This document shows, one piece after another, positions 40,713-50,369 of a stretch of 64,000 nucleotides of DNA; position 1 is the stretch's first letter, and every line of letters begins with the position of its first letter. Position numbers and translations under genes: made by a program. The stretch lies in NCBI RefSeq assembly GCF_042434745.1, contig NZ_JBHLSS010000081.1, one strand, 5' to 3'. The stretch is from Azotobacter paspali. Its GTDB lineage: Bacteria; Pseudomonadota; Gammaproteobacteria; Pseudomonadales; Pseudomonadaceae. The notes below the pieces were generated by a model. That model saw nothing but the letters and a program-made list of their open reading frames with translations, ran no database searches and had not been told where the DNA came from.

Positions 40713-42547
40713 CCCATTCCCTGCGCACCCTGCTCCACGGCGCCGGCCTTTTGCTGCTCGGTTTCGCCGGCCTGGTCCAGGCAGATCCGCAGCACGCCAT
40801 CACCCTGTACGACGAGCAGCCCAAGTACCCGGCCGACTACCAGCACTTCGAGTACGTCAATCCGGACGCACCGAAGGGAGGCACGCTGCGCCTGGCCGAC
40901 TACGGCGGCTTCGACAGCCTCAACCCCTTCATTCCCAAGGGCAACGTGGAACAACGCATCGGCATGGTCTACGACAGCCTGACCTACCATGCGCAGGACG
41001 AGCCCTTCAGCGAATACGGCCTCATCGCCGAGAAGATCGAGAAAGCCCCGGACAACGGCTTCGTGCGCTTCTACATCAATCCCAAGGCGCGCTTCCACGA
41101 CGGCCGGCCGGTCACTGCCGAGGACGTGAAGTTCACCTTCGAGACCCTGATCGAGCACGGCGACCCGATGTACCGCCACTACTACGCGGACGTCGCCCAG
41201 GTGGTGGTCGAGGAGCCGCTGAAGGTACGCTTCGACTTCAAGCACCGCGACAACCGCGAGCTGCCGCTGATCCTCGGCCAGTTGCAGATCCTGCCCAAAC
41301 ACTGGTGGGAAAGCCGCGACTTCACCAAGACCAGCCTGGAACCGCCGCTCGGCAGCGGGCCGTACCGTGTCGCCAAGCTGGAATCCGGTCGCTCCATCCG
41401 CTATGAGCGGGCCGCGGACTGGTGGGCCAAGGACCTGCCGGTCGCCCGCGGCCAGTACAACTTCGATGCCATCGTCGTCGACTACTACCGCGACATGTCG
41501 GTCGCCCTGGAAGCCTTCAAGGGCGGCCAGTTCGACCTCAACCTCGAATACTCCGCCAAGGATTGGGCCACCGGCTACGAATCCGCCGCCCTCAATGACG
41601 GCCGGATGATCAAGAAGGCCATCCCCAACCACAATCCGGTCGGCATGCAGGCCTTCGCCTTCAACATCCGCCGGCCCCTCTTCCAAGACCGCCGCGTGCG
41701 CGAAGCGCTCGGCCTGCTGTTCGACTTCGAATGGTCGAACAAGCAACTGTTCTTCGGCTCCTACAAGCGCACCAGCAGCTACTTCGAGAATTCGGAAATG
41801 GCTGCCCACCAGTTGCCTGACGAGGAGGAGCTGACGATTCTCGAACCCTTGCGCGAACAGTTGCCGCCGCAGGTGTTCAGCGAGGTCTACCGACCGCCGG
41901 TGACCAACGGCGACGGCATCATCCGCGACCAGAAGCGGCGTGCCTACCAGTTGCTCCAGGAAGCCGGCTACCGCATCGAGAACGACCGCATGGTCGGCCC
42001 CGACGGCAAGCCGCTAGCCTTCGAGTTCATGCTCCACCAGGCCAACCTGGAACGCATCCTGCTGCCCTACAAGCGCAACCTCGGCGAACTCGGCATCGAC
42101 ATGCAGATCCGCCGCGTCGACGTTCCCCAGTTCATCAACCGCATGCGCAACCGCGACTTCGACATGACCAGCGCCACCTGGCCGCAGTCCAACTCGCCGG
42201 GCAACGAACAGCGCGAGTTCTGGCATTCCAGCAGCGCCGACAATCCCGGCAGCCGTAACTTCATCGGCCTGCGCGATCCGGCCATCGACCAACTGGTCGA
42301 AAGCTTGATCCGCGCCGACTCGCGGAAAAGCCTGGTCGCCCACGCCCGCGCCCTCGACCGCGCACTGCAGTGGGGTTTCTATGTGGTGCCCAACTACCAC
42401 GTGGACACCTGGCGCATCGCCTACTGGAACAGGTTCGGCCAGCCGCAGAAGACCCCGCTGTACGACTACGGCCTGATGACCTGGTGGCAGAACAGCGACA
42501 AGCCACTACCCCAGGACGCAGCGGCGGCGCGACAGGAAGCTCGCTAG
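40709..42547 (+). CDS. yejA: YejA-type peptide-binding protein (second copy)
   Basis: A 612-aa paralogue of the preceding protein, with signal peptide MTHSLRTLLHGAGLLLLGFAGLVQA-DP. It shares GGTLRLADYGGFDSLNPF, YGLIAEKIEKA, RFHDGRPVTAEDV and EPPLGSGPYRVA with its neighbour but has diverged substantially along its length. AAGGAG precedes the overlapping ATG. Two binding proteins serving one permease would widen the range of peptides accepted. Confidence 0.9.
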   Translation: MTHSLRTLLHGAGLLLLGFAGLVQADPQHAITLYDEQPKYPADYQHFEYVNPDAPKGGTLRLADYGGFDSLNPFIPKGNVEQRIGMVYDSLTYHAQDEPFSEYGLIAEKIEKAPDNGFVRFYINPKARFHDGRPVTAEDVKFTFETLIEHGDPMYRHYYADVAQVVVEEPLKVRFDFKHRDNRELPLILGQLQILPKHWWESRDFTKTSLEPPLGSGPYRVAKLESGRSIRYERAADWWAKDLPVARGQYNFDAIVVDYYRDMSVALEAFKGGQFDLNLEYSAKDWATGYESAALNDGRMIKKAIPNHNPVGMQAFAFNIRRPLFQDRRVREALGLLFDFEWSNKQLFFGSYKRTSSYFENSEMAAHQLPDEEELTILEPLREQLPPQVFSEVYRPPVTNGDGIIRDQKRRAYQLLQEAGYRIENDRMVGPDGKPLAFEFMLHQANLERILLPYKRNLGELGIDMQIRRVDVPQFINRMRNRDFDMTSATWPQSNSPGNEQREFWHSSSADNPGSRNFIGLRDPAIDQLVESLIRADSRKSLVAHARALDRALQWGFYVVPNYHVDTWRIAYWNRFGQPQKTPLYDYGLMTWWQNSDKPLPQDAAAARQEAR

Positions 42548-43633
42548 ATGCTGGCCTACATCCTGCGCCGCCTGCTGCTGATCGTGCCGACGCTGTTCGG
42601 CATCCTGCTGCTCAATTTCGTCATCATCCAGGCCGCCCCCGGCGGTCCGGTGGAACAAACCATCGCCAGGCTGGAAGGCTTCGACGCCGCCGCCGGCGGT
42701 GCCACCGGCCGAGTTTCCGGCGGCGGCGGCGAAGTTTCCGGGGGCAGTTCCCACTATCGCGGCGCTCAGGGCCTGGACCCCGATCTGATCGCCGAGATCG
42801 AGCGCATGTACGGCTTCGACAAGCCGGCCCACGAGCGTTTCTGGCTGATGCTGACCAACTACCTGAAGCTAGACTTCGGCGAGAGCTTCTTCCGCGACGC
42901 CAAGGTCACCGACCTGATCCTCGAGAAGATGCCGGTGTCGATCTCCCTGGGGCTGTGGAGCACCCTGATCATGTACCTGGTGTCCATTCCCCTGGGGATC
43001 GCCAAGGCGGTGCGCCACGGCAGCGCCTTCGACGTCTGGACCAGTTCGGCGATCATCGTCGGCTATGCGATCCCGGCTTTCCTGTTCGCCATCCTACTCA
43101 TCGTGCTGTTCGCCGGCGGCAGCTATTTCGACTGGTTCCCGCTGCGCGGGCTGACCTCGAACAACTTCGACGAACTCAGCCTGGGCGGCAAGATCCTCGA
43201 CTATTTCTGGCACCTGACCCTGCCAGTGACTGCCCTGGTGATCGGCAACTTCGCCACCCTCACCCTGCTGACCAAAAACAGCTTCCTCGACGAGATCAAC
43301 AAGCAGTACGTGGTCACCGCGCGCGCCAAGGGCCTGTCGAAGAACCGCGTGCTCTACGGGCACGTGTTCCGCAACGCCATGCTGATCGTCATCGCCGGTT
43401 TCCCCTCGGCCTTCATCGGCTTGTTCTTCACCGGCTCGCTGCTGATCGAGGTGATCTTCTCCCTCGACGGCCTCGGCCTCCTGAGCTTCGAGGCGGCGAT
43501 CAACCGCGACTATCCGGTGGTGTTCGGCACCCTCTTCATCTTCACCCTGCTGGGACTGGTCGTGAAACTGATCGGCGATCTTACCTACACCCTGGTCGAT
43601 CCACGCATCGACTTCGAAAGCCGGGAGAGCTGA
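42548..43633 (+). CDS. yejB: Peptide ABC transporter permease YejB
   Basis: A 361-aa DppB-type inner-membrane permease. The first helix is LRRLLLIVPTLFGILLLNFV, followed by a cytoplasmic/periplasmic Gly-rich insertion typical of YejB (GGATGRVSGGGGEVSGG). The EAA loop is KNRVLYGHVFRNAMLIVIAG. It starts directly after the yejA stop (TAGATG). Confidence 0.93.
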   Translation: MLAYILRRLLLIVPTLFGILLLNFVIIQAAPGGPVEQTIARLEGFDAAAGGATGRVSGGGGEVSGGSSHYRGAQGLDPDLIAEIERMYGFDKPAHERFWLMLTNYLKLDFGESFFRDAKVTDLILEKMPVSISLGLWSTLIMYLVSIPLGIAKAVRHGSAFDVWTSSAIIVGYAIPAFLFAILLIVLFAGGSYFDWFPLRGLTSNNFDELSLGGKILDYFWHLTLPVTALVIGNFATLTLLTKNSFLDEINKQYVVTARAKGLSKNRVLYGHVFRNAMLIVIAGFPSAFIGLFFTGSLLIEVIFSLDGLGLLSFEAAINRDYPVVFGTLFIFTLLGLVVKLIGDLTYTLVDPRIDFESRES

Positions 43634-43635
43634 GC

Positions 43636-44655
43636 ATGAAACTGACTCCCCTCAACCGGCGCCGGCTGGAACTCTTCAAGGCGCACCGGCGCGGCTGGTG
43701 GTCGCTCTGGCTGTTCCTCGCGCTGTTCGCCGCAAGCCTCGGCGCCGAGCTGATCGCCAACGACAAACCGCTGCTGGTGCGCTACGACGGCGACTGGTAC
43801 TTCCCGGTGTTCAAGCGCTACCCGGAAACCACCTTCGGTGGCGAGTTCCCGCTGACCACCAACTACAAGACCCCCTATATCCGGGACCTGATCGAAGAGA
43901 AAGATGGCTGGATGCTCTGGCCGCCGATCCCTTTCAGCTATTCGAGCATCAACTACGAATTGACCGTCCCGGCACCGGCGCCACCGTCGCGAGTCAACTG
44001 GCTGGGTACCGACGATCAGGGCCGTGACGTGCTTGCCCGGGTCATCTATGGCTTCCGCATCTCGGTGCTGTTCGCCATCACCCTGACCCTGCTCAGTTCG
44101 CTCGTCGGTGTCGTCGTCGGCGCCCTGCAGGGCTTCTACGGCGGCTGGGTCGATCTGCTCGGCCAGCGCTTCCTGGAAATCTGGTCCGGCCTGCCGGTGC
44201 TCTACCTGCTGATCATCCTGGCCAGCTTCGTCCAGCCCAACTTTTGGTGGCTGCTGGGCATCATGCTGCTGTTCTCCTGGATGAGCCTGGTCGACGTGGT
44301 GCGCGCCGAGTTCCTGCGCGGCCGCAACCTGGAGTACGTACGCGCGGCCCGCGCCCTGGGCATGAGCAACGGCGCCATCATGTACCGGCACATCCTGCCC
44401 AACGCTATGGTCTCGACCATGACCTTCATGCCCTTCATCCTCACCGGCGCCATCGGCACCCTCACCGCCCTGGACTTTCTCGGCTTCGGCCTGCCGCCCG
44501 GCGCGCCGTCCCTCGGCGAACTGGTCGCCCAGGGCAAGGCTAACCTGCAATCGCCCTGGCTGGGGATCACCGCCTTCGTGGTGCTGGCGCTGATGCTCAG
44601 CCTGCTGGTGTTCATCGGCGAGGCGGCGCGCGATGCCTTCGACCCGAGGAAGTGA
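43636..44655 (+). CDS. yejE: Peptide ABC transporter permease YejE
   Basis: A 339-aa DppC-type permease. It has one N-terminal helix, the long periplasmic loop peculiar to YejE (FGGEFPLTTNYKTPYIRDLI), then NWLGTDDQGRDVLARVIYG, the signature of this branch. The EAA loop reads EYVRAARALGMSNGAIMYRH. It starts 2 bp after yejB and is followed 1 bp later by yejF. Confidence 0.93.
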   Translation: MKLTPLNRRRLELFKAHRRGWWSLWLFLALFAASLGAELIANDKPLLVRYDGDWYFPVFKRYPETTFGGEFPLTTNYKTPYIRDLIEEKDGWMLWPPIPFSYSSINYELTVPAPAPPSRVNWLGTDDQGRDVLARVIYGFRISVLFAITLTLLSSLVGVVVGALQGFYGGWVDLLGQRFLEIWSGLPVLYLLIILASFVQPNFWWLLGIMLLFSWMSLVDVVRAEFLRGRNLEYVRAARALGMSNGAIMYRHILPNAMVSTMTFMPFILTGAIGTLTALDFLGFGLPPGAPSLGELVAQGKANLQSPWLGITAFVVLALMLSLLVFIGEAARDAFDPRK

Positions 44656-44656
44656 A

Positions 44657-46270
44657 ATGAACGATTCGCAGAACCTCATCGAGATCCGCGACCTCGCGGT
44701 CGAGTTCGTCGGCGGCGATCGCCTGGAGCGCGTGGTGGAAGGCGTCAGCTTCGACATCCGGCGGGGCGAAACCCTGGCCCTGGTCGGCGAAAGCGGTTCA
44801 GGCAAGTCGGTCACCGCCCACTCGATCCTGCGCCTGCTGCCCTATCCGCTCGCCCGCCATCCGTCCGGTAGCATCCGCTATGCCGGCCAGGACCTGCTCC
44901 GGCTCGACGAGCGCCGGCTGCGCGGCATCCGCGGCAATCGCATCGCCATGGTCTTCCAGGAGCCGATGACCTCGCTGAACCCGCTGCACAGCATCGAGAA
45001 GCAGATCAACGAGGTTCTCGCCCTGCACAAGGGTCTGCGCGGCGCGGCAGCCACCGCGCGCACCCTGGAGCTGCTCGAACTGGTCGGCATTCCCGAGCCG
45101 CACAAGCGCCTCAAGGCCTATCCCCACGAACTTTCCGGCGGCCAGCGGCAACGGGTGATGATCGCCATGGCGCTGGCCAACGAACCCGAATTGCTGATCG
45201 CCGACGAGCCGACTACGGCGCTGGACGTCACCGTGCAGTTGAAGATCCTCGAGCTGCTCAAGGACCTGCAGGCCCGCCTGGGCATGGCCTTGCTGCTGAT
45301 CACCCACGACCTCAACCTGGTGCGGCGCACCGCCCACCGGATCTGTGTCATGCGCGGCGGGCGCATCGTCGAACAGGCCGGCTGCGAGGAAATCTTTCAT
45401 GCGCCGAAGCATCCCTATACTCAGGAGTTGCTCGGCGCCGAACCCAGCGGGGAGCCGGCGGACAACCCGGTCGGCGAGCCGCTGCTGGAGGTCGAGGACC
45501 TGCGCGTCTGGTTCCCGATCAAGAAGGGCCTGCTGCGCCGTACCGTCGATCACGTCAAGGCGGTGGACGGCATCGGCTTCAGCCTGCGTCGCGGACAGAC
45601 CCTGGGCATCGTCGGGGAAAGCGGTTCCGGCAAGTCCACCCTCGGCCTGGCGATCCTGCGCCTGCTTGCCAGCCAGGGCTCGATTCGCTTCCGCGGCCAG
45701 ACGCTGAACGGTCTGTCGCAAGGCGAGATCCGCCCCCTGCGACGGGAGATGCAGGTGGTCTTCCAGGACCCCTTCGGCAGCCTCAGCCCGCGCATGTCGG
45801 TGGGGCAGATCGTCGGCGAGGGCCTGCGTATCCACCGCCTCGGCACACTGGCCGAACAAGAGCAGGCGATCGTCGAGGCGCTGCGCGAGGTCGGCCTGGA
45901 CCCGGAAACCCGCCACCGCTACCCGCACGAGTTTTCCGGCGGACAGCGGCAGCGGATCGCCATCGCCCGGGCACTGGTGCTGAAGCCGGCACTGATCCTG
46001 CTGGACGAGCCCACTTCGGCGCTCGATCGCACGGTACAGCGCCAGGTCGTCGAGCTGCTGCGCTCGTTGCAGCGCAAGTACGACCTGACCTATCTGTTCA
46101 TCAGCCACGACCTGGCGGTGGTCAAGGCGCTCAGCCACCAGTTGATGGTGGTCAGACAGGGACAGGTGATCGAACAGGGGGCTGCGCGGGATATCTTCGC
46201 CGCTCCGCGACATACTTATACACGGCAGTTGCTGGAAGCCGCCTTCCTGGCTCCCGGCAGCGCCGATTAA
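44657..46270 (+). CDS. yejF: Peptide ABC transporter ATPase YejF (two fused nucleotide-binding domains)
   Basis: A 537-aa protein containing two complete ABC domains. Domain 1: Walker A GESGSGKS, signature LSGGQRQRVMIAMAL, Walker B LLIADEPTTALD. Domain 2: GESGSGKST, FSGGQRQRIAIARALV, LILLDEPTSALD. Each carries the oligopeptide-type C-terminal segment (HPYTQELL; HTYTRQLL). It energises uptake through YejBE. fabI follows 19 bp downstream and may be co-transcribed. Confidence 0.94.
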   Translation: MNDSQNLIEIRDLAVEFVGGDRLERVVEGVSFDIRRGETLALVGESGSGKSVTAHSILRLLPYPLARHPSGSIRYAGQDLLRLDERRLRGIRGNRIAMVFQEPMTSLNPLHSIEKQINEVLALHKGLRGAAATARTLELLELVGIPEPHKRLKAYPHELSGGQRQRVMIAMALANEPELLIADEPTTALDVTVQLKILELLKDLQARLGMALLLITHDLNLVRRTAHRICVMRGGRIVEQAGCEEIFHAPKHPYTQELLGAEPSGEPADNPVGEPLLEVEDLRVWFPIKKGLLRRTVDHVKAVDGIGFSLRRGQTLGIVGESGSGKSTLGLAILRLLASQGSIRFRGQTLNGLSQGEIRPLRREMQVVFQDPFGSLSPRMSVGQIVGEGLRIHRLGTLAEQEQAIVEALREVGLDPETRHRYPHEFSGGQRQRIAIARALVLKPALILLDEPTSALDRTVQRQVVELLRSLQRKYDLTYLFISHDLAVVKALSHQLMVVRQGQVIEQGAARDIFAAPRHTYTRQLLEAAFLAPGSAD

Positions 46271-46289
46271 CTAGAAGAGGAACTGATCC

Positions 46290-47084
46290 ATGGGATTTCT
46301 CGCCGGTAAGCGCGTACTGATCGTCGGCGTCGCCAGCAAACTGTCCATCGCCTCCGGTATCGCCGCCGCGATGCACCGCGAAGGTGCCGAACTGGCCTTC
46401 ACCTATCAGAACGACAAGCTCAAGGGTCGGGTCGAGGAGTTCGCCGCCGGCTGGGGCTCCGGCCCCGAGCTGTGCTTCCCCTGCGACGTGGCCAACGACG
46501 AGGACATTGCCAGGGTCTTCGAGGAACTGGGCAAGAAGTGGGACGGCCTGGATTGCATCGTCCACTCGGTCGGCTTCGCGCCCGGCGACCAGCTCAACGG
46601 CGATTTCACCGAGGTCACCAGCCGCGACGGCTTCAAGATCGCCCACGACATCAGCGCCTACAGCTTCGTCGCCCTGGCCAAGGCCGGCCGCGAGATGATG
46701 AAGGGCCGCAACGGCAGCCTGCTGACCCTGTCCTACCTGGGCGCCGAGCGCACCATACCCAACTACAATGTGATGGGCATGGCCAAGGCCAGCCTGGAAG
46801 CCGGCGTGCGCTACCTGGCCGCCAGCCTCGGCCCGGAGGGCACCCGCGTCAACTGCATCTCCGCCGGGCCGATCCGCACCCTGGCCGCCTCCGGCATCGC
46901 CAGCTTCCGCAAGATGCTCGCCGCCAACGAGCGCCAGACGCCCCTACGCCGCAACGTGACCATCGAGGAAGTCGGCAACGCCGGCGCTTTCCTCTGCTCC
47001 GACCTGGCCTCGGGCATCAGCGGCGAAATCCTCTACGTCGACGGTGGCTTCAACACCACCGCCATGGGGCCGCTGGAAGACTGA
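46290..47084 (+). CDS. fabI: Enoyl-[acyl-carrier-protein] reductase (NADH), FabI
   Basis: A 264-aa short-chain-dehydrogenase-fold enzyme that catalyses the last reduction of each fatty-acid elongation cycle; the target of triclosan. The FabI-specific pattern is clear: nucleotide loop GVASKLSIASGIA, HSVGFAP, and the active site SYLGAERTIPNYNVMGMAKA with the Tyr-(X6)-Tyr-(X6)-Lys arrangement. GAAGAGGAA precedes the ATG. A strong hairpin follows 40 bp after the stop. Confidence 0.96.
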   Translation: MGFLAGKRVLIVGVASKLSIASGIAAAMHREGAELAFTYQNDKLKGRVEEFAAGWGSGPELCFPCDVANDEDIARVFEELGKKWDGLDCIVHSVGFAPGDQLNGDFTEVTSRDGFKIAHDISAYSFVALAKAGREMMKGRNGSLLTLSYLGAERTIPNYNVMGMAKASLEAGVRYLAASLGPEGTRVNCISAGPIRTLAASGIASFRKMLAANERQTPLRRNVTIEEVGNAGAFLCSDLASGISGEILYVDGGFNTTAMGPLED

Positions 47085-47124
47085 CCCGTCCGCCTTGCAG
47101 GCTGGCGGTCCGCACGATCGCCAA

Positions 47125-47163
47125 CGACAATGCCCGCATCGCAGGATGCGGGCATTGTCGTTT
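47125..47163 (+). terminator. Intrinsic terminator after fabI
   Basis: A perfect 16-bp GC-rich stem (47125-47140 with 47145-47160) closes a four-base loop GCAG and is followed by TTT. It would end the yej-fabI transcript. Because the T-run is short, some read-through into the permease gene is possible. Confidence 0.8.
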
Positions 47164-47210
47164 CCGTGCCCATCTCTATGCATCCCTTTCTGTCCGAGGT
47201 CGATGTCGCC

Positions 47211-48557
47211 ATGCACGAGCAATCCCCCGCCGAACTGATCTACGGTCTGGACGACCGCCCTGCCCCGCTTCCCGCCTTCTTTGCCGCACTGCAGCACATC
47301 CTCGCCAGCTTCGTCGGCATCATCACCCCGCCATTGGTGATCGGCACGGTGCTCGGTCTGGGCGAGCAGTTGCCCTACCTGATCAGCATGGCGTTGCTGG
47401 TTTCCGGTGTCGGCACCTTTCTCCAGGCTTGGCGGCCGCTGGGCATCGGTGCCGGGATGATCTGCCTGCAGGGCACCAGCTTCACCTTCCTCGGCGCGGT
47501 GCTCGCCGCCGGCCTGCTGGCCAAGAGCCGCGGCGGCGGCCCCGAAGAGATTCTCGCGCTGATTTTCGGTGTGTGCTTTCTCGGCGCCTTCGTGCAGGTC
47601 GTTCTCAGCCGCTTCATCGGCCAGTTGCGTCGAGTGATAAGTCCGCTGACCACCGGCATCGTCATCACCCTGATCGGCACCAGCCTGATCAAGGTCGGCA
47701 TCACCGATATCGGCGGCGGCTTCGGTGCCGCGGATTTCGGCGCCCCGGGCAATCTCGCGCTGGGTGCGCTGGTGTTGCTGACCATCGTCCTGCTCAACCG
47801 CTCCCGTCGGCCCCTACTGCGCCTCTCGGCGATCGTCGTCGCCCTGGCTTTCGGCAGCTTGGTGGCTTGGCTGTCCGGCCGGCTGGTCCCCCAGGCCTTG
47901 CCGGAACTGCCGACGCTCAGCGTGCCGCAGCCCTTCCGCTACGGTTTCGATTTCGCCTGGGCGGCTTTCGTGCCGGTGGCGCTGGTCTACCTGATCAGCA
48001 CCATCGAGACGGTCGGCGACCTCACCGCGAACTGCCTGCTGTCGCGCCAGCCGATCTCCGGTTCGCCCTATCTGGACAGACTCAAAGGCGGCGTGCTCGG
48101 CGATGGCGTCAGTTGCCTGATCGCCGCCAGCCTCGGTGCCTTTCCCAACACCACCTTCGCGCAGAACAACGGCGTGATCCAGATGACCGGCGTGGCCAGC
48201 CGCCATGTCGGCCTCTACATCGGCATCATCCTCGTCGCCTTCGGCCTGATCCCGGCACTCGGCGCGCTGCTGCAGCAGATCCCCAAGCCGGTGCTGGGCG
48301 GTGCCACCCTGATCATGTTCGGCAGCGTCGCCGTGGCCGGCATCCGCATCCTCGCCCGGACCACCCTGGACCGTCGCGACACGCTGATCGTCGCCGCCTC
48401 CCTCGGCATCGGCCTGGGCGTCGCCGCACAGCCGCAACTCTTGCAGCAGATGCCCGAACTCGTGCGCAACCTGTTCGATTCGGCGATCACCAGCGGCGGC
48501 CTGACGGCGATCCTCCTCGACCTGTCGCTACCACGCGAGGAAAGCGCCAGGCCCTGA
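47211..48557 (+). CDS. NCS2 nucleobase permease (xanthine/urate type)
   Basis: A 448-aa polytopic transporter of the nucleobase-cation symporter-2 family. Diagnostic segments are QHILASFVGIITPPLVIG, STIETVGDL (substrate-site Glu) and FAQNNGVIQMTGVASR. Such proteins take up xanthine, uric acid or uracil with H+; the QNxGxIxxTGVASR form points to xanthine or urate. The ATG at 47211 is preceded by GAGGTCG; an in-frame ATG at 47178 is possible but poorer. The gene is isolated from other purine genes. Confidence 0.88.
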   Translation: MHEQSPAELIYGLDDRPAPLPAFFAALQHILASFVGIITPPLVIGTVLGLGEQLPYLISMALLVSGVGTFLQAWRPLGIGAGMICLQGTSFTFLGAVLAAGLLAKSRGGGPEEILALIFGVCFLGAFVQVVLSRFIGQLRRVISPLTTGIVITLIGTSLIKVGITDIGGGFGAADFGAPGNLALGALVLLTIVLLNRSRRPLLRLSAIVVALAFGSLVAWLSGRLVPQALPELPTLSVPQPFRYGFDFAWAAFVPVALVYLISTIETVGDLTANCLLSRQPISGSPYLDRLKGGVLGDGVSCLIAASLGAFPNTTFAQNNGVIQMTGVASRHVGLYIGIILVAFGLIPALGALLQQIPKPVLGGATLIMFGSVAVAGIRILARTTLDRRDTLIVAASLGIGLGVAAQPQLLQQMPELVRNLFDSAITSGGLTAILLDLSLPREESARP

Positions 48558-48570
48558 AGCCGGAATCCGG

Positions 48571-49503
48571 TTAGGGCCGCGATTCGCCGGCCGGCAGCAG
48601 CGCGCCGCCGGACACGGCCGGACGGCGCATGGTCAGCGCGATTCCGGCGAAGACCAGGGCGATGCCGGCCAGGTGATAAAGATGCGGCCGCTCGCCCAGC
48701 AGCAGCGCAGAGAGAATGGTGCCGAACACCGGCATCAGGTGGATGAACAGCGAGCCCCGCGCCGGCCCGATGGCGGCGACGCCAGCGTTGTAGCAGAGAA
48801 ACCCTAAGAAAGCCGCCACCACGCCCGCGTAGAGGATGCCGCCGATGGACTGGACATTGAGCACGATCGAACGTCCCTCCGCGACCTCCCAGGCATAGGC
48901 CGGTGCCTGGGCCACCAGGCCGATCGCGATGCACGCCGCCAGGAGCAGCATCGGGTGCACGCCCTGCGGGCGCCACTGCAGGCCCACGGTGTAGAGTCCC
49001 CAGGACAGCACCGCCGCGAGCATCCACAGATCGCCGATGTTCAGGCTAAGGGCTAGGAGCTTGTCCAGGCTGCCCTGGACCACCAGAGTCAATGCTCCGG
49101 CCAGCGAAACGATCACGCCAAGGGCCTCTTGGCAGCTGAGACGCTTGCCGAAAAGCAGGAAAGCCAGAGCGATGGTCGCCACGGGAATGAAGGAGTTGAG
49201 CAGGATGGCGCTGGTCGCCGTGGTGTATTGCAGGGCGATGTAGGAAAAGGTGTTGTAACAGCCGACGCCCAGCACGCCGAGCAGGAGCAGCGGCCGCCAA
49301 CCCGCGCGCAGGGCCGGCCATTGCTTGCGCAGATGCGGCAGGGCGAGCGGCAGCACCAGCAGGAAGGCGATGGTCCAGCGCCAGAAGGCCAGCCCCACCG
49401 GCGGCAGGTCGCCACGCAAGCCACGGCCCATGACCATGTTTCCCGACCAGAACAGCGATGCTAGGGTGAGCAGCAGATAGGGATTGGTCAGCAATCGCTT
49501 CAT
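48571..49503 (-). CDS. EamA/DMT-family membrane transporter
   Basis: A 310-aa protein with ten hydrophobic helices in two EamA repeats (first beginning NPYLLLTLASLFWSGNMVMGR, second GDLWMLAAVLSWGLYTVGLQ). These permeases export amino acids or other small metabolites; the substrate is not predictable. It converges with the nucleobase permease gene, with 13 bp between. Confidence 0.88.
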   Translation of the reverse strand: MKRLLTNPYLLLTLASLFWSGNMVMGRGLRGDLPPVGLAFWRWTIAFLLVLPLALPHLRKQWPALRAGWRPLLLLGVLGVGCYNTFSYIALQYTTATSAILLNSFIPVATIALAFLLFGKRLSCQEALGVIVSLAGALTLVVQGSLDKLLALSLNIGDLWMLAAVLSWGLYTVGLQWRPQGVHPMLLLAACIAIGLVAQAPAYAWEVAEGRSIVLNVQSIGGILYAGVVAAFLGFLCYNAGVAAIGPARGSLFIHLMPVFGTILSALLLGERPHLYHLAGIALVFAGIALTMRRPAVSGGALLPAGESRP

Positions 49504-49529
49504 CGGGACATCCAATGCAGACAGAAAGG

Positions 49530-50261
49530 CTACTTTTCTTCCCTTAGGGGCACCAAGGGCGGGGTCGGCGTATAGATCATGACCTCCAGCACCTCGGAAT
49601 GAAATTCCCGATGGTAGAGCACTATGACCACGCCGGTCGTGACCAGCATGAACACCCAGGGGTTGATGAACCAGGCCAGCATGGCCAGGCCGAAATAATA
49701 GGCGCGCAGACCGAAGTTGAACTGGTTGGCGGCCAGCGAGATCACCCGCGCGACGCGCTCGGCAAAAGCCTTGCGTTCCTGCTCGGTGACGTGCCGCTCT
49801 CCCACCATCGGCGCGGCGCCGACTAGCACTGCGGCGAAATTGTATTGGCGCATGCACCAACTGAAGGTGAAGAAGGCATAGACGAACACCACGCACAGGC
49901 AGAGCAGCTTGATTTCCGACAGCTCGCGGGTGGTCACCTGGACGAAGGGCAGCTCGGCCAGCAGGGAAACCGCCCGTTCGGACGAACCCAGCAAGGTGAG
50001 AATGCCGGCGAGAATGATCAGGGTGCTGGAAGCGAAGAAGGAGGCGCTGCGCTCCAGGCTGCCGATCACGCTGGCGTCGGCGATGCGAGTGTCGCGCTGC
50101 AGCAGGCGGCGCATCCAGTCCTCTCGATAGAGGTGCATGATGCTGGCCAGGCAAGGGGTGTCGCGCCCCTTCCAGATGGCATAGCGGGTATAGCCTACCC
50201 AGCAAAGCACGAACCAGATGATGGCAAGCAAATGAGGCAGATAGCTTTCGGCGCTGAACAT
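49530..50261 (-). CDS. DUF599 family membrane protein
   Basis: A 243-aa protein with about four hydrophobic helices (LLAIIWFVLCWVGYTRYA; FASSTLIILAGILTLLG; LLCLCVVFVYAFFTFSWCM; LAMLAWFINPWVFMLVTTGVV) and the DUF599 signature QFNFGLRAYYFGLAML. The function is unknown. ATG 50261 is chosen because AGGAG lies six bases upstream; the frame opens slightly earlier. It is 26 bp upstream of the EamA gene on the same strand. Confidence 0.85.
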   Translation of the reverse strand: MFSAESYLPHLLAIIWFVLCWVGYTRYAIWKGRDTPCLASIMHLYREDWMRRLLQRDTRIADASVIGSLERSASFFASSTLIILAGILTLLGSSERAVSLLAELPFVQVTTRELSEIKLLCLCVVFVYAFFTFSWCMRQYNFAAVLVGAAPMVGERHVTEQERKAFAERVARVISLAANQFNFGLRAYYFGLAMLAWFINPWVFMLVTTGVVIVLYHREFHSEVLEVMIYTPTPPLVPLREEK

Positions 50262-50310
50262 CGGTACTCCTAGCCACGGCAACGCGAGAAGCCCGTCACT
50301 TTACCCACAC

Positions 50311-50350
50311 GACGAGAAAATGCCAGTCGAAGGAGCGGCCGGCATTTCCT
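50311..50350 (-). terminator. Probable terminator of the sdh-suc operon
   Basis: Downstream of sucD on the minus strand, a stem (50341-50347 pairing with 50318-50324, GGCATTT/AAATGCC) with a 16-base loop is followed by TTCTCG. The U-tract is weak and the loop large, so confidence is moderate. Confidence 0.5.
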
Positions 50351-50369
50351 TGTCGGGAAACCGCCGGGC

